Shown in pieces: positions 19,089-28,364 of a stretch of 64,000 nt of DNA. This DNA comes from Pseudomonadota bacterium (GTDB taxonomy: Bacteria > Pseudomonadota > Gammaproteobacteria > Xanthomonadales > Xanthomonadaceae). The notes beneath the pieces were generated by a model, which worked only from the letters and a program-made list of their open reading frames with translations, made no database searches and had not been told where the DNA came from. The translations under genes were made by a program, and so were the position numbers. Positions within the stretch are counted from its first letter, which is position 1, and every line of letters begins with the position of its first letter. The stretch covers positions 157,781 through 221,780 of the forward strand of contig JAFEBV010000020.1 in NCBI GenBank assembly GCA_018242485.1, read 5' to 3'.

Positions 19089-19146
19089 GTCATTCCGGGG
19101 CTGTCCGCGCTGTTTGCGGACAGAACCCGGAATCCAGCGACTTTTT
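19089..19146. repeat. Extragenic palindrome of the GTCATTCC...GGAATCCAG type
   Basis: ATTCCGGG (19092-19099) and TGTCCGC (19102-19108) pair with GCGGACA (19116-19122) and CCCGGAAT (19126-19133), followed by CCAGCGACTTTTTG. This layout matches a widespread beta/gamma-proteobacterial intergenic palindrome. It lies between the convergent putA and fadL-like genes and may also end putA transcription. Confidence 0.65.
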
Positions 19147-19153
19147 GACAGCC

Positions 19154-19183
19154 GAAAAAAGAAACCCCGCCGTAGCGGGGTTT
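19154..19183 (-). terminator. Intrinsic terminator of the FadL-type gene
   Basis: AAACCCCGC-loop-GCGGGGTTT is a perfect 9-bp stem (19162-19170 with 19175-19183, loop CGTA). On the minus strand it is followed by C and six T residues, which fits rho-independent termination of the porin gene ending at 19214. Confidence 0.85.
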
Positions 19184-19213
19184 CCGGAGTGTCGCGCGGC
19201 GCTGACCGCTGGT

Positions 19214-20530
19214 TCAGAACGCGAACGTCGCCGACACGCCGAACAGGTTGGCATCACCGTTGTAGTTGCCCACCAAGGTGGAGCGGGTGACGGCAAGGTC
19301 GTTCACCGACGTCTTGGTGATCGACACGTAGCTGTAACCGGCGTTGAAGGTCACCTTGTCGTTCGGCATCCAGCCCAGTCCGATCGAGTACTGGTTGCGG
19401 TTGCCGTCCGGCAAGCGCGGATCGCGCCAGGTGTTGTTGGTCGGGGTCTGGTCATGCCCGTAACCGGCGCGCAGCACCCAATGCGGATCGAACTGCCAGT
19501 CCATGCCGATCGCAAAGGCGGTGGTGTCTTTCCAGTTGAAGGTCTCGGTCGAGGTCGGCGTATTGTCGCCAAAAACCACGACCAGATTCTTCAGTGAACT
19601 CCAGTTGGTGCGCTCGACGCTGGCCGACAGGGTAAAGGTGTCGCTGAGCTTCTGCGACGCGCTCAGGGTCACCACGCTGGGCGTGGCCACGCTGGTCATC
19701 GCCGTCGTTTCGGGGTCGAAAATGCCCGCGGGGAAAAGCGGACTGTACAGCCCCTTGGTGAAAGACGCCTTGCCGTCGATGGAATGGTTGATCTTCGAAC
19801 GGTAGTTCAGGCCGATGTTGGTGTCCTTGCTCGGGCTGAACAGCACGCCGATGTCCCAACCCCAGTTGCTGTCGTTGCCCTTGATCCGCGCCGTGCCATC
19901 AACCTGCGTCTGGCACACCGGGCACCCACCCTTCAAGGCGATTGCACCGAAGTCCACCGCATTGGTCAGCTCGGCGTCGAGGCGCTGGTAGATCACGCTG
20001 GCACCGACCGAGAACATGTCGTTGAACTTGTAGGCACCGGCCACGGTGATGTCCACCGTCTTCACATCCGACTTCAATGCCTGATAACGGCCCACCCAAT
20101 TGATGTCGTTGTATTCGGTTTTCAGGCCGAACGGCGCGGTGACGGATGCGCCGAGGGTGAAACCGTTGCCGAACGGGATGATCGCGTGGAACGCCGGTAC
20201 CGGCGCGGTATCGCCGAGATCGCCGCCGTTGCCGCCGGTCAGCGGGCGACCGAGGACATCCACACCGCCGCCGGTGAAATGACCGCTCAGATCGATCAGG
20301 GTCAGATCGGTCTGCACCGTGGTCTGGCCAAACAGCGACATCGCCGCCGGATTGTTGGCCACCACCGCGGCATCGCCCCAGTCCGAGCCCGAACCGGCCA
20401 TCGAACGCGACATCGCCTGAATGCTGTCTTCGCGGATCTGGAATCCGCTGGCCATCGCCTGCGTGCAGGCGAGCGCCGCCACGACCGCGATCGCCAGCGT
20501 GGAAGCCATCATGGAATGGGATTTGCGCAT
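19214..20530 (-). CDS. FadL/OmpP1-family outer membrane transport protein
   Basis: A 438-residue outer membrane beta-barrel of the FadL family, which lets long-chain fatty acids or other hydrophobic compounds cross the outer membrane. A signal peptide ends near ALACTQAMA, followed by the typical mature start SGFQIREDSIQAMSRSMAGSG and WGDAAVVANNPAAMS. Late motifs SIGLGWMPNDKVTFNAGYSYVSI and a C-terminal phenylalanine (SATFAF) fit a barrel sorted by the BAM machinery. I chose the ATG at 20530, preceded by GGAGAGA; an upstream ATG at 20644 would put 38 arginine-rich residues before the signal. An intrinsic terminator follows the gene. Confidence 0.93.
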   Translation of the reverse strand: MRKSHSMMASTLAIAVVAALACTQAMASGFQIREDSIQAMSRSMAGSGSDWGDAAVVANNPAAMSLFGQTTVQTDLTLIDLSGHFTGGGVDVLGRPLTGGNGGDLGDTAPVPAFHAIIPFGNGFTLGASVTAPFGLKTEYNDINWVGRYQALKSDVKTVDITVAGAYKFNDMFSVGASVIYQRLDAELTNAVDFGAIALKGGCPVCQTQVDGTARIKGNDSNWGWDIGVLFSPSKDTNIGLNYRSKINHSIDGKASFTKGLYSPLFPAGIFDPETTAMTSVATPSVVTLSASQKLSDTFTLSASVERTNWSSLKNLVVVFGDNTPTSTETFNWKDTTAFAIGMDWQFDPHWVLRAGYGHDQTPTNNTWRDPRLPDGNRNQYSIGLGWMPNDKVTFNAGYSYVSITKTSVNDLAVTRSTLVGNYNGDANLFGVSATFAF

Positions 20531-20775
20531 GTCTGCAATCTCTCCGCTGAATGATGAATCCGGGAAAGGCCGTCGCGTCGGCGCACGGGGCGCCACCTGA
20601 AACCGCCTTGCGGTCGGGATCCTCGACCGCGCCGCATACCGCACCGTACTGGAGCGTCTGGCGTATTATGCCTTAACTAATATCTAACATCAAACCAGCG
20701 CGTGCAAGTGCCGCGTCGGGGATTCGGATGGCACACTGGCAGGCTCACGTCCTCGGGTCCGCCATCGCCGCCGCC

Positions 20776-22455
20776 ATGTATCTGGATCATTTCGGCCTGC
20801 GCGAGCCGCCATTCTCGATCACCCCCGACCCGCGCTTCGTGTTCCTGTCCGAGCGCCACCGCGACGCGCTGGCGCATCTGCTGTACGGCATCGGCCAGGG
20901 CGGCGGCAGCGGCTTCGTGCAGCTCACCGGCGAGGTCGGCACCGGCAAGACCACGCTCAGCCGCCTGCTGCTGGAACAGTTGCCCGACAACGCGCGAGTG
21001 GCGCTGATCCTCAATCCACTGTTGTCGCCGGCCGAATTGCTGGAGGCGATCGGCGAGGAGCTGCGCATCGATCTGGAAGGCCGGCGCGGCAACCTCAAGG
21101 CGCTGGTGGACGCGCTCAACGCGCACCTGCTGGCGGCGCACGCGGCGGGTCTGCGGGTGGTGGCGATCATCGACGAGGCGCAGAACCTGTCGCCGGCGGC
21201 GCTCGAACAGATACGCCTGCTGACCAATCTGGAAACCCCCACGCAGAAGCTGTTGCAGATCATCCTGCTCGGCCAGCCCGAACTGCGCGATGCACTGGCA
21301 CGACCCGATCTGCGCCAGCTCGCCCAGCGCATCACCGCGCGCTACCACCTCGACCCGCTGGACGCGCGCGAGAGCGAAGCCTACCTGCGCCATCGCTGGG
21401 CGGTTGCCGGTGGCGGCGCGTTACCCTTCGACGCCGCCGCGCTCAAGCGCCTGCATCGCCACGCCGGAGGCATCCCGCGCCTGCTCAACGTGATCGCCGA
21501 GCGCGCCCTGCTGGCCGGCTACGCGCGCGGCACGCGCAACATCGACGAAAAGCTGCTCGAACAGGCTGCGTGCGAAGTCCTCGCGCCACCGGCACGCGCG
21601 CGGCATTGGCCACGGACGACCGCCGTCGTGCTGGCCACGCTGGCGCTGGCAGGATGGGGCATGGACTCACTGCACCGCTGGTGGTCGGCACCGGCGCGCG
21701 CGCACGCCGCGTCGCCTGCGCGCATGGCCTCCCGCACGGTGCCGATCCCGGCAGCGCCGGTTGTTTCCGGGACGCGCGCGGCTTCGTCATCACCTGCCGT
21801 TCCTGCAACCCGGAACGATGCGACATCCGCGCCCATGCTCGACGCCACGCGGTTCACCCAGCGCATCGACGGCAGCCTTGGCGATGCCACCGGCGCATGG
21901 CGCGACCTGCTCGGCCTGTGGGCGATTTCGCCCGATCCCAAGCTCGCGGCGTCGAATGCATCCTGCCCGGTGGGCAAACAACCAGGGCTGTTCTGCGCCA
22001 GCGGCAAACAGCGCTTGAGCCTGCTCGCCCAGTTCGACCGCCCACTGTTGCTGCACGTGCGCCACGAAAACCACACCGCGTGGCTGATCCTGCTCGGGCT
22101 GGGATCCACGCGCGCGCTGTTGCGCATCGACGGGCAGGACGTGCAGGTATCGCGCGCGGTGCTCGAAGCGGCCCTGGAGGGCTACGCCGCCGTCGGCCGA
22201 GGCCCGGATACGGTCAGCCCGCCGATCAAGCCCGGCGATGCCGGCCCCGCCGTGGTCTGGCTGCGGCAACGCTTGCACGCGACCGCGACGACGGCAGGCG
22301 ACGGCAGCACCTACTCCGGCTCCCTCATCGAGGCGGTGCGCTTGTTCCAGCGCGACCTCGGGCTGCGCGCGGATGGCGTGGTCGGGCCGGAGACCCTGCT
22401 CGCCTTGCTCGCCTCCGAGCGCGGCGGCCCGCATTTGCGCAAGCTCCCGGAGTAG
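20776..22455 (+). CDS. gspA: General secretion pathway ATPase GspA (ExeA-type)
   Basis: A 559-residue inner-membrane ATPase. The start MYLDHFGLREPPFSITPDPRF is the classic GspA/ExeA N-terminus, which is why the ATG at 20776 is preferred over one at 20728. Walker A is GEVGTGKTT at residues 52-60 and Walker B is VVAIIDEAQNL. One membrane segment follows the AAA domain (about residues 275-295, TTAVVLATLALAGWGM), and the periplasmic part ends in a peptidoglycan-binding domain (KPGDAGPAVVWLRQRL...FQRDLGLRADGVVGPETL). ExeA with GspB is known to help place the type II secretin through the peptidoglycan. gspB follows after nine bases. Confidence 0.93.
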   Translation: MYLDHFGLREPPFSITPDPRFVFLSERHRDALAHLLYGIGQGGGSGFVQLTGEVGTGKTTLSRLLLEQLPDNARVALILNPLLSPAELLEAIGEELRIDLEGRRGNLKALVDALNAHLLAAHAAGLRVVAIIDEAQNLSPAALEQIRLLTNLETPTQKLLQIILLGQPELRDALARPDLRQLAQRITARYHLDPLDARESEAYLRHRWAVAGGGALPFDAAALKRLHRHAGGIPRLLNVIAERALLAGYARGTRNIDEKLLEQAACEVLAPPARARHWPRTTAVVLATLALAGWGMDSLHRWWSAPARAHAASPARMASRTVPIPAAPVVSGTRAASSSPAVPATRNDATSAPMLDATRFTQRIDGSLGDATGAWRDLLGLWAISPDPKLAASNASCPVGKQPGLFCASGKQRLSLLAQFDRPLLLHVRHENHTAWLILLGLGSTRALLRIDGQDVQVSRAVLEAALEGYAAVGRGPDTVSPPIKPGDAGPAVVWLRQRLHATATTAGDGSTYSGSLIEAVRLFQRDLGLRADGVVGPETLLALLASERGGPHLRKLPE

Positions 22456-22464
22456 GCTCAAGCC

Positions 22465-23373
22465 ATGTCGCTGATCCTCGAAGCCCTGCGCAAGTCGGAA
22501 GCCGAGCGTCGCCTCGGGCAGGCGCCCGACGTGCTCGCGCCGATGCCGGCCGCGCCGGCCACGAGAGAACCGGCACGACGCCACGGTGTCCGGTTCATCG
22601 GCGGCATCGCCGTAGCCATGATCGTGATGGCCGCCCTCGCCGGTGGCTGGTTGTTGCGCGGTGCACGCACGCCGACCAGCGCATCCATTCCAGTTGCCAA
22701 GCCTTCCACCGTGAACGACGCAGCCGTGGCGGGCGTCGCTACTTCTTCGCCGGCATCCGCGACGTCGGCACCGCCGCTATCGACGACGACCGCCACGCCA
22801 ACGACACTGCCCGGTGCGCCGATCGAAGCCGTCGCATCGGCACCACCATCGACTGCTCCACCCAACCCCACCGCGACGACAGCGCCCGCGGGCAACGCCG
22901 CGTTGCCCGCACCCGCACGCTCGCCCAGCACCACCGCCAGCGCAACGCCGCATCCACCCGAAACACGCGCCGCACCCGCGACACGACCGGCAACGGAGCG
23001 TGCCAGCGCACACGATCTGGCTGCTGCCACCCGCGCCGCCGCATCGCTGCCGTCGTTCGCCAGCGCACCGCCCGTCCCGCCTGCGCCGACGCCGACCACC
23101 GCCCCTGCACTCACGAATGCCGCGCCCGCTCCGAATGCGCCGACGTTGTTGCCGCTCTCGGTGCTCTCGCCCTCCGAGCGCGCCGGACTGCCGCCGCTGA
23201 AGGTGACCATGCACGTGTATTCCAGCGATCCGGCGGGGCGCTTCATGATCGTCGATGGGCAGCGCGTGACCGAAGGCGCGAAGATCGCCGACGGCGTGGT
23301 GCTGGTGCATATCCGCCGCGACGGCGCGCAGCTCGATGTGCATGGCCGCGCGCTGTTGCTGCCCAACCCATGA
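22465..23373 (+). CDS. gspB: General secretion pathway protein GspB
   Basis: A 302-residue bitopic membrane protein. It opens with MSLILEALRKSEAERRLG, the standard GspB start, has one membrane segment at about residues 47-68, a long linker rich in alanine, proline and threonine, and a folded C-terminal domain (LPPLKVTMHVYSSDPAGRFMIVDGQRVTEG). It forms the GspAB complex with the gene just upstream and supports type II secretin assembly. The remaining type II genes are not in this window. Confidence 0.92.
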   Translation: MSLILEALRKSEAERRLGQAPDVLAPMPAAPATREPARRHGVRFIGGIAVAMIVMAALAGGWLLRGARTPTSASIPVAKPSTVNDAAVAGVATSSPASATSAPPLSTTTATPTTLPGAPIEAVASAPPSTAPPNPTATTAPAGNAALPAPARSPSTTASATPHPPETRAAPATRPATERASAHDLAAATRAAASLPSFASAPPVPPAPTPTTAPALTNAAPAPNAPTLLPLSVLSPSERAGLPPLKVTMHVYSSDPAGRFMIVDGQRVTEGAKIADGVVLVHIRRDGAQLDVHGRALLLPNP

Positions 23374-23428
23374 CCGCCCGCACGGTTTTCGTTCGAGGAC
23401 AGCGCGGGCTTTGCGTACACTGCCCGCC

Positions 23429-23752
23429 ATGACCACCCGCAAGCTCTACAAGATCAGCTTCCTCAGCGCCGGGCGCATCTACGAGCTGTACGCGCGCAAG
23501 GTGGCCAGCAGCGAGTTGTGGGGCTTCACCGAAATCTCCGAGCTGGTGTTCGACCACAGCGAGGGCGTGGTGGTGGATCCCACCGAGGAACGCCTGCGCG
23601 ACGAATTCGGCGCGACCAAACGCCTGCATCTGCCGATGCAATCCATCCTGCGTGTGGAGGAAGTCGAGCGCCGCGGCGCTGCGCGCATCCGCGACGCCGC
23701 CAGCGGTGAAGCGGTGGTCACCCCGTTCCCGATGCCGGGCAAGGCTCGGTAG
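23429..23752 (+). CDS. DUF1820-family protein
   Basis: A 107-residue conserved cytosolic protein of the DUF1820 family, recognised from KISFLSAGRIYELYARKV, ELWGFTEISELVF and VVDPTEERLRDEFGATKRLHLPMQSILRVEEVE. The function of this family is not known. The ATG at 23429 is chosen because the family starts a few residues before the first beta-strand. It follows gspB by 55 bases on the same strand and converges on the S41 peptidase gene. Confidence 0.9.
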   Translation: MTTRKLYKISFLSAGRIYELYARKVASSELWGFTEISELVFDHSEGVVVDPTEERLRDEFGATKRLHLPMQSILRVEEVERRGAARIRDAASGEAVVTPFPMPGKAR

Positions 23753-23802
23753 GCGTTCGCCGCTTCGCGGGCAAGCAACCGAAACGTCGTCGCAAGCGGT
23801 CT

Positions 23803-25230
23803 TCAGTGCGTCGAAGTCGCCGTCGCCGCTTTGGCCATCGTCGCCGGCAACTTCTTGAGCGCCTTCAGCCCTTCGGCGATCGCGTAGTCGTCGGCGAACA
23901 CCACCGCCGACCCGCCTTCGTCGCCGCTGCCGCCGTCGCTGGCGTTGGAGAGGTGCTGCGGCAGGTCGCGCTCGCGAGCGCCGCCATCGTCGGCCGCCAG
24001 TTCGCTGCCGTGCGCCTTGAGGATGATGTCCGGCACGATGCCGCGGGACTGGATCGATTTGCCGCTGGGCGTGTAGTAGCGCGCGGTGGTGAGCTTGATC
24101 GAATCGCCGTTGTCCAGCGGAATCACGGTCTGCACCGAGCCCTTGCCGAAGGTGCGGCTGCCCACCACCTCGGCGCGGTGATTGTCCTGCAACGCGCCGG
24201 TGAGCACCTCCGATGCGCTGGCGGTGCCGCCATCCACCAGTACCACCATCGGCGCGCCATCGAGCACGTCGCCGGGGCTGGCAGTGAAGGTGGCGTTGGA
24301 ATAGCTCAAGCGGCCTCGCGTTGAAACGATGACGCCGCTGTCGAGGAAGTCGTCGGCTGATTCCACAGCGGCATTGAGCAGGCCGCCGGGATTGCTGCGC
24401 AGATCCAGCAGCAGGCCGCGCAGCGGACCGTGATTTCGTGCGACCAGATCGGCCACCTGATGGGTGATGTCGCTGGCGGTATCGACCTGAAACTCGCTCA
24501 CCCGCACATAGCCATAGCCCGGCTCGAGCATCCGCGAACTCACGCTGGTGAGCTTTACCACGCCGCGCTTGACGAAGATGGTCAGCGCACCTTTCACGCC
24601 GTCACGCTGCACGGACAACTTCACCGTGCTGCCCGGCGGCCCGCGCAGGCCGAGGGTCGCGCCCTCGGCGTTTTCGGCATCGACGGGCTTGTCGTCGATC
24701 TCGGTAATCACGTCGCCGGCACGCAAACCGGCGCGTGCGGCGGGCGAGCCGTCGATCGGCGCGATCACCCGCAGGCTGCGGTCGGGCAGTTGCATCACCT
24801 CGATGCCGATGCCCTGATAGGCACCGTTGGAATCGTCCTGCAACTGCTGGGCTTCCTGCTTGTCCAGATACGCACTGTGCGGATCGAGGTTGGTGAGCAG
24901 GCCGCGCACCGAGGCCTGCATCAGGCGACGGTCGCTGATCGGATCCACGTACGCCTGCTTGACCGCGCGAAACACCGCGACGTAGCGCTGGATTTCCTCC
25001 AGCGGCACGTTGCCATCGCGGTCGGCCTTGCCGGCGCGTTTGGCGGCCTGCGTGGCCTCGGCGATTTCCTGCGGTGTCGGCGGCGCGGCTTGGGCGGCGG
25101 GCGCGCCGTCTGGTAACGGTGCGACTTCCGGTGCTGGCGCAGGCGCGGCGTCCTGTGCATGAGCGTTGGGCATCGCCAGCGCGGCAGTCAACACCGTCGC
25201 AGTCAGCATCGAGCGGATGGATGGATTCAT
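23803..25230 (-). CDS. ctpA: C-terminal processing peptidase, S41 family
   Basis: A 475-residue periplasmic serine protease. A signal peptide (to about residue 26, LAMPNAHAQ) leads into an N-terminal helical part, a PDZ domain (about 115-200, YQGIGIEVMQLPDRSLRVIAPIDGSPAARAGLRAGDVI) and the S41 catalytic domain, with the nucleophile in GGTASASEVLTGALQDN and the lysine in GSRTFGKGSVQ. The start at 25230 gives a proper signal peptide. In Gram-negative bacteria such proteases trim murein hydrolases or other envelope proteins. It follows the EnvC-like gene by 78 bases, forming a cell-wall set gpmI-envC-ctpA. Confidence 0.93.
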   Translation of the reverse strand: MNPSIRSMLTATVLTAALAMPNAHAQDAAPAPAPEVAPLPDGAPAAQAAPPTPQEIAEATQAAKRAGKADRDGNVPLEEIQRYVAVFRAVKQAYVDPISDRRLMQASVRGLLTNLDPHSAYLDKQEAQQLQDDSNGAYQGIGIEVMQLPDRSLRVIAPIDGSPAARAGLRAGDVITEIDDKPVDAENAEGATLGLRGPPGSTVKLSVQRDGVKGALTIFVKRGVVKLTSVSSRMLEPGYGYVRVSEFQVDTASDITHQVADLVARNHGPLRGLLLDLRSNPGGLLNAAVESADDFLDSGVIVSTRGRLSYSNATFTASPGDVLDGAPMVVLVDGGTASASEVLTGALQDNHRAEVVGSRTFGKGSVQTVIPLDNGDSIKLTTARYYTPSGKSIQSRGIVPDIILKAHGSELAADDGGARERDLPQHLSNASDGGSGDEGGSAVVFADDYAIAEGLKALKKLPATMAKAATATSTH

Positions 25231-25308
25231 TGCGTCATCATCGCATTGCCGGGGAAGGAGTGCATGCCGGCTTCGACCGGGCACAGTCGTTGCGGTTCCG
25301 GCGCAATC

Positions 25309-26682
25309 TCAACGCGGGCGCAGCCAGCCGCGCGGATCGACCGCCTTGCCGTTCAGGCGAATCTCGAAATACAGGGCATTGCGACCTTGATCGCCCGAGC
25401 TGCCGACGGTGGCCAATGCATCGCCGGTGCGCACCACGTCGCCGGTGTTCTTCAGCAGGGCGTCGTTGTTGGCGTACAGGCTCATCACGCCATGCCCATG
25501 ATCGACGATCAGCAACAGTCCGTATCCTTTGAGCCAGTTGGCGAAGGCCACGCGCCCGTCGGCCACCGCGTGCACTTCCTCGCCCGCCGTGCCCGCGATC
25601 AACAGGCCGTTGCTGTCGCCACCGAAACCGGCCAGCACATGCCCAGCGATGGGCCAGGCGAAATGCCCCGGCGCGCCGGTGAAGGGTTCCACTGCGGGCG
25701 GTTCGATGACGGTTGGTCTCACGATGGCCGTTGGATGCGCGGGCGTCGCCAGCTCCGGCGTTTCCGGAGCATGCGTCGGGGTGACCGTCGCCACGTGCTG
25801 CGTGGGGTGCGGTGGTTGCACGATGCGTGGCGGCGGTGGAGGAGGTGGAGGCGGCGGCGGAGCGTGCTTCATCACCGCATCGAGTTGCCCGACCAGTCGA
25901 TCGAGCGCCTGCGAATCGCGGCCCAGAGTCTGCATGCGTGCGGCGCGATCGCGGTAACCGGCATTGAGCGTGGCCAGCACGCGCCCGCGTTGCGCGCGTT
26001 GCGCCTGCACCGCCGCCAGCTTCGCGGATTGTTCCTGCCGCGACGCCGCCAGCGCGGCACGCTGCGCATCCACCTGCTTCGACACATCGGCCAGCGTCTG
26101 CAATTGCGCAGTGAGGTCGTGAATGCGGCGCAATCGAGCGGCTTGGAAGTAACGGTGGTATTGCAACGCGCGCGCCAGATCGACCACGCGATCTTGCGCC
26201 AGCAGCAGCTTGAGTTGTTCGTCGCCGCCCAGCGCGTAGGCCGAGCGCACCAGCACGGCCAGTTGCGCGCGTTGCGCCGCGAGCTGTTTCGTCAGCACGA
26301 CTTGCTGCGCCTCCAGTGTGGTCAGCTTCGCCTGCTGCACGGCGATCGCCGAGTCGGTGTCGTGCAGGGCACGCGCCGCCGCGCCGAGCCCGGTGTCGGC
26401 CGCGCGCAGCGCCTTGCTGGCATCGCTGCGTTGATCGGCGGCTTCCTGCTGCTGCTGCGCCAGCGCATCGAGCTGTCCGCGCAGATCCTGCAAGCGCCCC
26501 TCGGCATCGGCTTTGCCGGCAGCGGCCTGCGCCTTCGCCAGCGCATCGGCGGCCCGCGCGGCCTCGTAGCGGATCTGCGCTTCCGACTCCGCGCTCGCCT
26601 GCGGCGACGAATGGTGTGGCGGCGCAGCGAAGGCGCCCGCGCACAGCAACAAGGCCGCAACCAGCGCCCTGCGCGGTTTCAC
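25309..26682 (-). CDS. envC: EnvC-like murein hydrolase activator
   Basis: A 457-residue secreted protein starting at a GTG that overlaps the gpmI stop (GTGA). After a signal peptide (ALVAALLLCAGAFA) comes a long coiled coil (about 30-270), a proline/glycine-rich linker, and a C-terminal LytM domain (about 335-457, GEEVHAVADGRVAFANWLKGYGLLLIVDHGHGVMSLYANN). The LytM zinc ligands are missing: the first HxGxD is replaced by LLIAGTAGEE and the HxH by YFEIR. This is what EnvC has, a catalytically dead LytM protein that switches on amidases at the division site through its coiled coil. Confidence 0.92.
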   Translation of the reverse strand: MKPRRALVAALLLCAGAFAAPPHHSSPQASAESEAQIRYEAARAADALAKAQAAAGKADAEGRLQDLRGQLDALAQQQQEAADQRSDASKALRAADTGLGAAARALHDTDSAIAVQQAKLTTLEAQQVVLTKQLAAQRAQLAVLVRSAYALGGDEQLKLLLAQDRVVDLARALQYHRYFQAARLRRIHDLTAQLQTLADVSKQVDAQRAALAASRQEQSAKLAAVQAQRAQRGRVLATLNAGYRDRAARMQTLGRDSQALDRLVGQLDAVMKHAPPPPPPPPPPPRIVQPPHPTQHVATVTPTHAPETPELATPAHPTAIVRPTVIEPPAVEPFTGAPGHFAWPIAGHVLAGFGGDSNGLLIAGTAGEEVHAVADGRVAFANWLKGYGLLLIVDHGHGVMSLYANNDALLKNTGDVVRTGDALATVGSSGDQGRNALYFEIRLNGKAVDPRGWLRPR

Positions 26683-28226
26683 GCCAGTTGCACCAACGAA
26701 TGTCCGCTCATCGCCACCGGTTGCGGCAAGCCCATCAGCATCAGCAGGCTCGGCGCCAGATCGCGCAGCGAGCCGCCATCGCGCAGGCTCGCCCTGCGCC
26801 CGAGATAAACGCACGGCACCGGGCCGACCGTGTGCGCGGTGTGCGGCTGGCCGGTGACGGGGTCGCGCATCATCTCCAGGTTGCCGTGATCGGCGGTGAC
26901 GATCATCTCGCCGCCGACTTCTTCCAAGGCGGCGCGAATCGCACCCAACGCCACGTCCACCGCCTCGGCCGCGCGGATCGCCGCGTCGAGCATGCCGGTG
27001 TGGCCGACCATGTCGGGGTTGGCGATGTTGCAGACGATGGCGTCGTAGGTTTGTGCGCGGATCGCCGCGCAGAGTTTTTCCGTCAACTCCGGCAGGCTCA
27101 TCTGCGGTTGCAGGTCGTAGGTGGCGACCTTCGGCGAGGGAATGAGGATGCGCTCCTCGCCGGCGACCGGCGCTTCCACGCCGCCGTTGAAGAAGAAGGT
27201 GACGTGGGCGTATTTCTCGGTCTCGGCGATGCGCAGTTGCCGCAGTCCGTGCGCGGCGAGAACGTCGCCGAGGGTGTCGTGCAGGTCGTCGGGCGGATAG
27301 GCGACCGGCGCGGGCAGGCTGGCGTCGTATTCGGTCAGGCACACATAACGCGACAGGTGGATCGTCCGCGGCCGCGCGAAGCCGGAGAAATCCGCGCGCA
27401 CGAAGCACGCGCTGATCTCGCGCGCACGGTCGGCGCGGAAGTTCATGAACACCACCGCGTCGCCGTCGCGCATCGGCGCGGAGCCTGCGATCACCGTGGG
27501 CTTGACGAACTCGTCGTTCTCGCCGCGCACATAGGCGGCGGCCAGCGCGCGCAGCGCGTCGGGCGCAGTGAAGTCGGCCTTTGCTTCGGCAATCGCCGAG
27601 TACGCTTTCTCGACGCGATCCCAGCGCTGGTCGCGATCCATCGCGTAGTAGCGACCAATCACGCTGGCGATGCGCGCGTTGCCGGCCTTCGCGCAGGCGT
27701 CCTGCAGCGCACGCAGGCTCGGCTCGGCCGAACGCGGCGGGGTGTCGCGGCCATCGAGGAAGGCATGAACAGAAACGCGCTCAACACCGCGCCGGCGCGC
27801 CAGTTCCAGCATCGCCAGGATGTGCGTCTCGTGGCTGTGCACGCCGCCGGGCGACAGCAGGCCGAACACGTGCAGGGTGCCGTCATGCGCCGTTGCCGCA
27901 TCGCAGGCTGCGCACAATTCCGCGTTGTCGAAGAACGAACCATCCTCGATCGCCGCGTCGATGCGGGTCAGATCCTGATAGACGATGCGGCCGGCGCCGA
28001 TGTTCATGTGGCCGACCTCGGAGTTGCCCATCTGCCCGTCCGGCAGGCCGACGAATTTCCCTTCGGTGTGCACCAGCGTATGCGGGCAGTCGGCCAGCAG
28101 GCGGCGCCAGTTCGGAGTGCGTGCTTGCGCGATCGCATCGTCGGGCGCATTGGCCTGTTCGCGATGGCCCCAGCCATCGAGGATCAGCAACAAAACCGGG
28201 CGGGGTCGGTGACTTTCGGCACTCAC
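26679..28226 (-). CDS. gpmI: 2,3-bisphosphoglycerate-independent phosphoglycerate mutase
   Basis: A 515-residue two-manganese glycolytic enzyme that interconverts 3- and 2-phosphoglycerate. The N-terminus LLILDGWGHRE is typical, GQMGNSEVGHMNIGAGR carries the phosphorylated catalytic serine, and VTADHGNLEMM and NIANPDMVGHTG supply metal ligands. The length equals the E. coli enzyme. It heads a minus-strand series followed by envC with a four-base overlap; this pairing recurs in gammaproteobacteria. Confidence 0.97.
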   Translation of the reverse strand: MSAESHRPRPVLLLILDGWGHREQANAPDDAIAQARTPNWRRLLADCPHTLVHTEGKFVGLPDGQMGNSEVGHMNIGAGRIVYQDLTRIDAAIEDGSFFDNAELCAACDAATAHDGTLHVFGLLSPGGVHSHETHILAMLELARRRGVERVSVHAFLDGRDTPPRSAEPSLRALQDACAKAGNARIASVIGRYYAMDRDQRWDRVEKAYSAIAEAKADFTAPDALRALAAAYVRGENDEFVKPTVIAGSAPMRDGDAVVFMNFRADRAREISACFVRADFSGFARPRTIHLSRYVCLTEYDASLPAPVAYPPDDLHDTLGDVLAAHGLRQLRIAETEKYAHVTFFFNGGVEAPVAGEERILIPSPKVATYDLQPQMSLPELTEKLCAAIRAQTYDAIVCNIANPDMVGHTGMLDAAIRAAEAVDVALGAIRAALEEVGGEMIVTADHGNLEMMRDPVTGQPHTAHTVGPVPCVYLGRRASLRDGGSLRDLAPSLLMLMGLPQPVAMSGHSLVQLA

Positions 28227-28364
28227 GGAAGGGCTCGCTCGCGGCGCATGGTGTATGGACGAACATTGTAGCCGACACCCTCAAGGACGCTTGCAGCCGT
28301 CGCCATGCACGCTCGGTCGCAGCGCAGCTCGCCAGTGTCGGCTCGCCACCGTGGAGAACCCATC

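Noticed and set aside
16748..19093. Long open frame on the minus strand opposite putA
   Set aside because: It is the antisense shadow of a well-supported gene in GC-rich DNA; its product is arginine/histidine/glycine-rich without motifs.
20531..20775. Promoter pair between the FadL-type gene and gspA
   Set aside because: An AT-rich patch near 20665-20690 is suggestive, but no -35/-10 pair with proper spacing could be settled by eye.
28305..28364. Upstream start for the VNG lipoprotein
   Set aside because: It would bury the signal peptide behind 20 residues and displace the lipobox.
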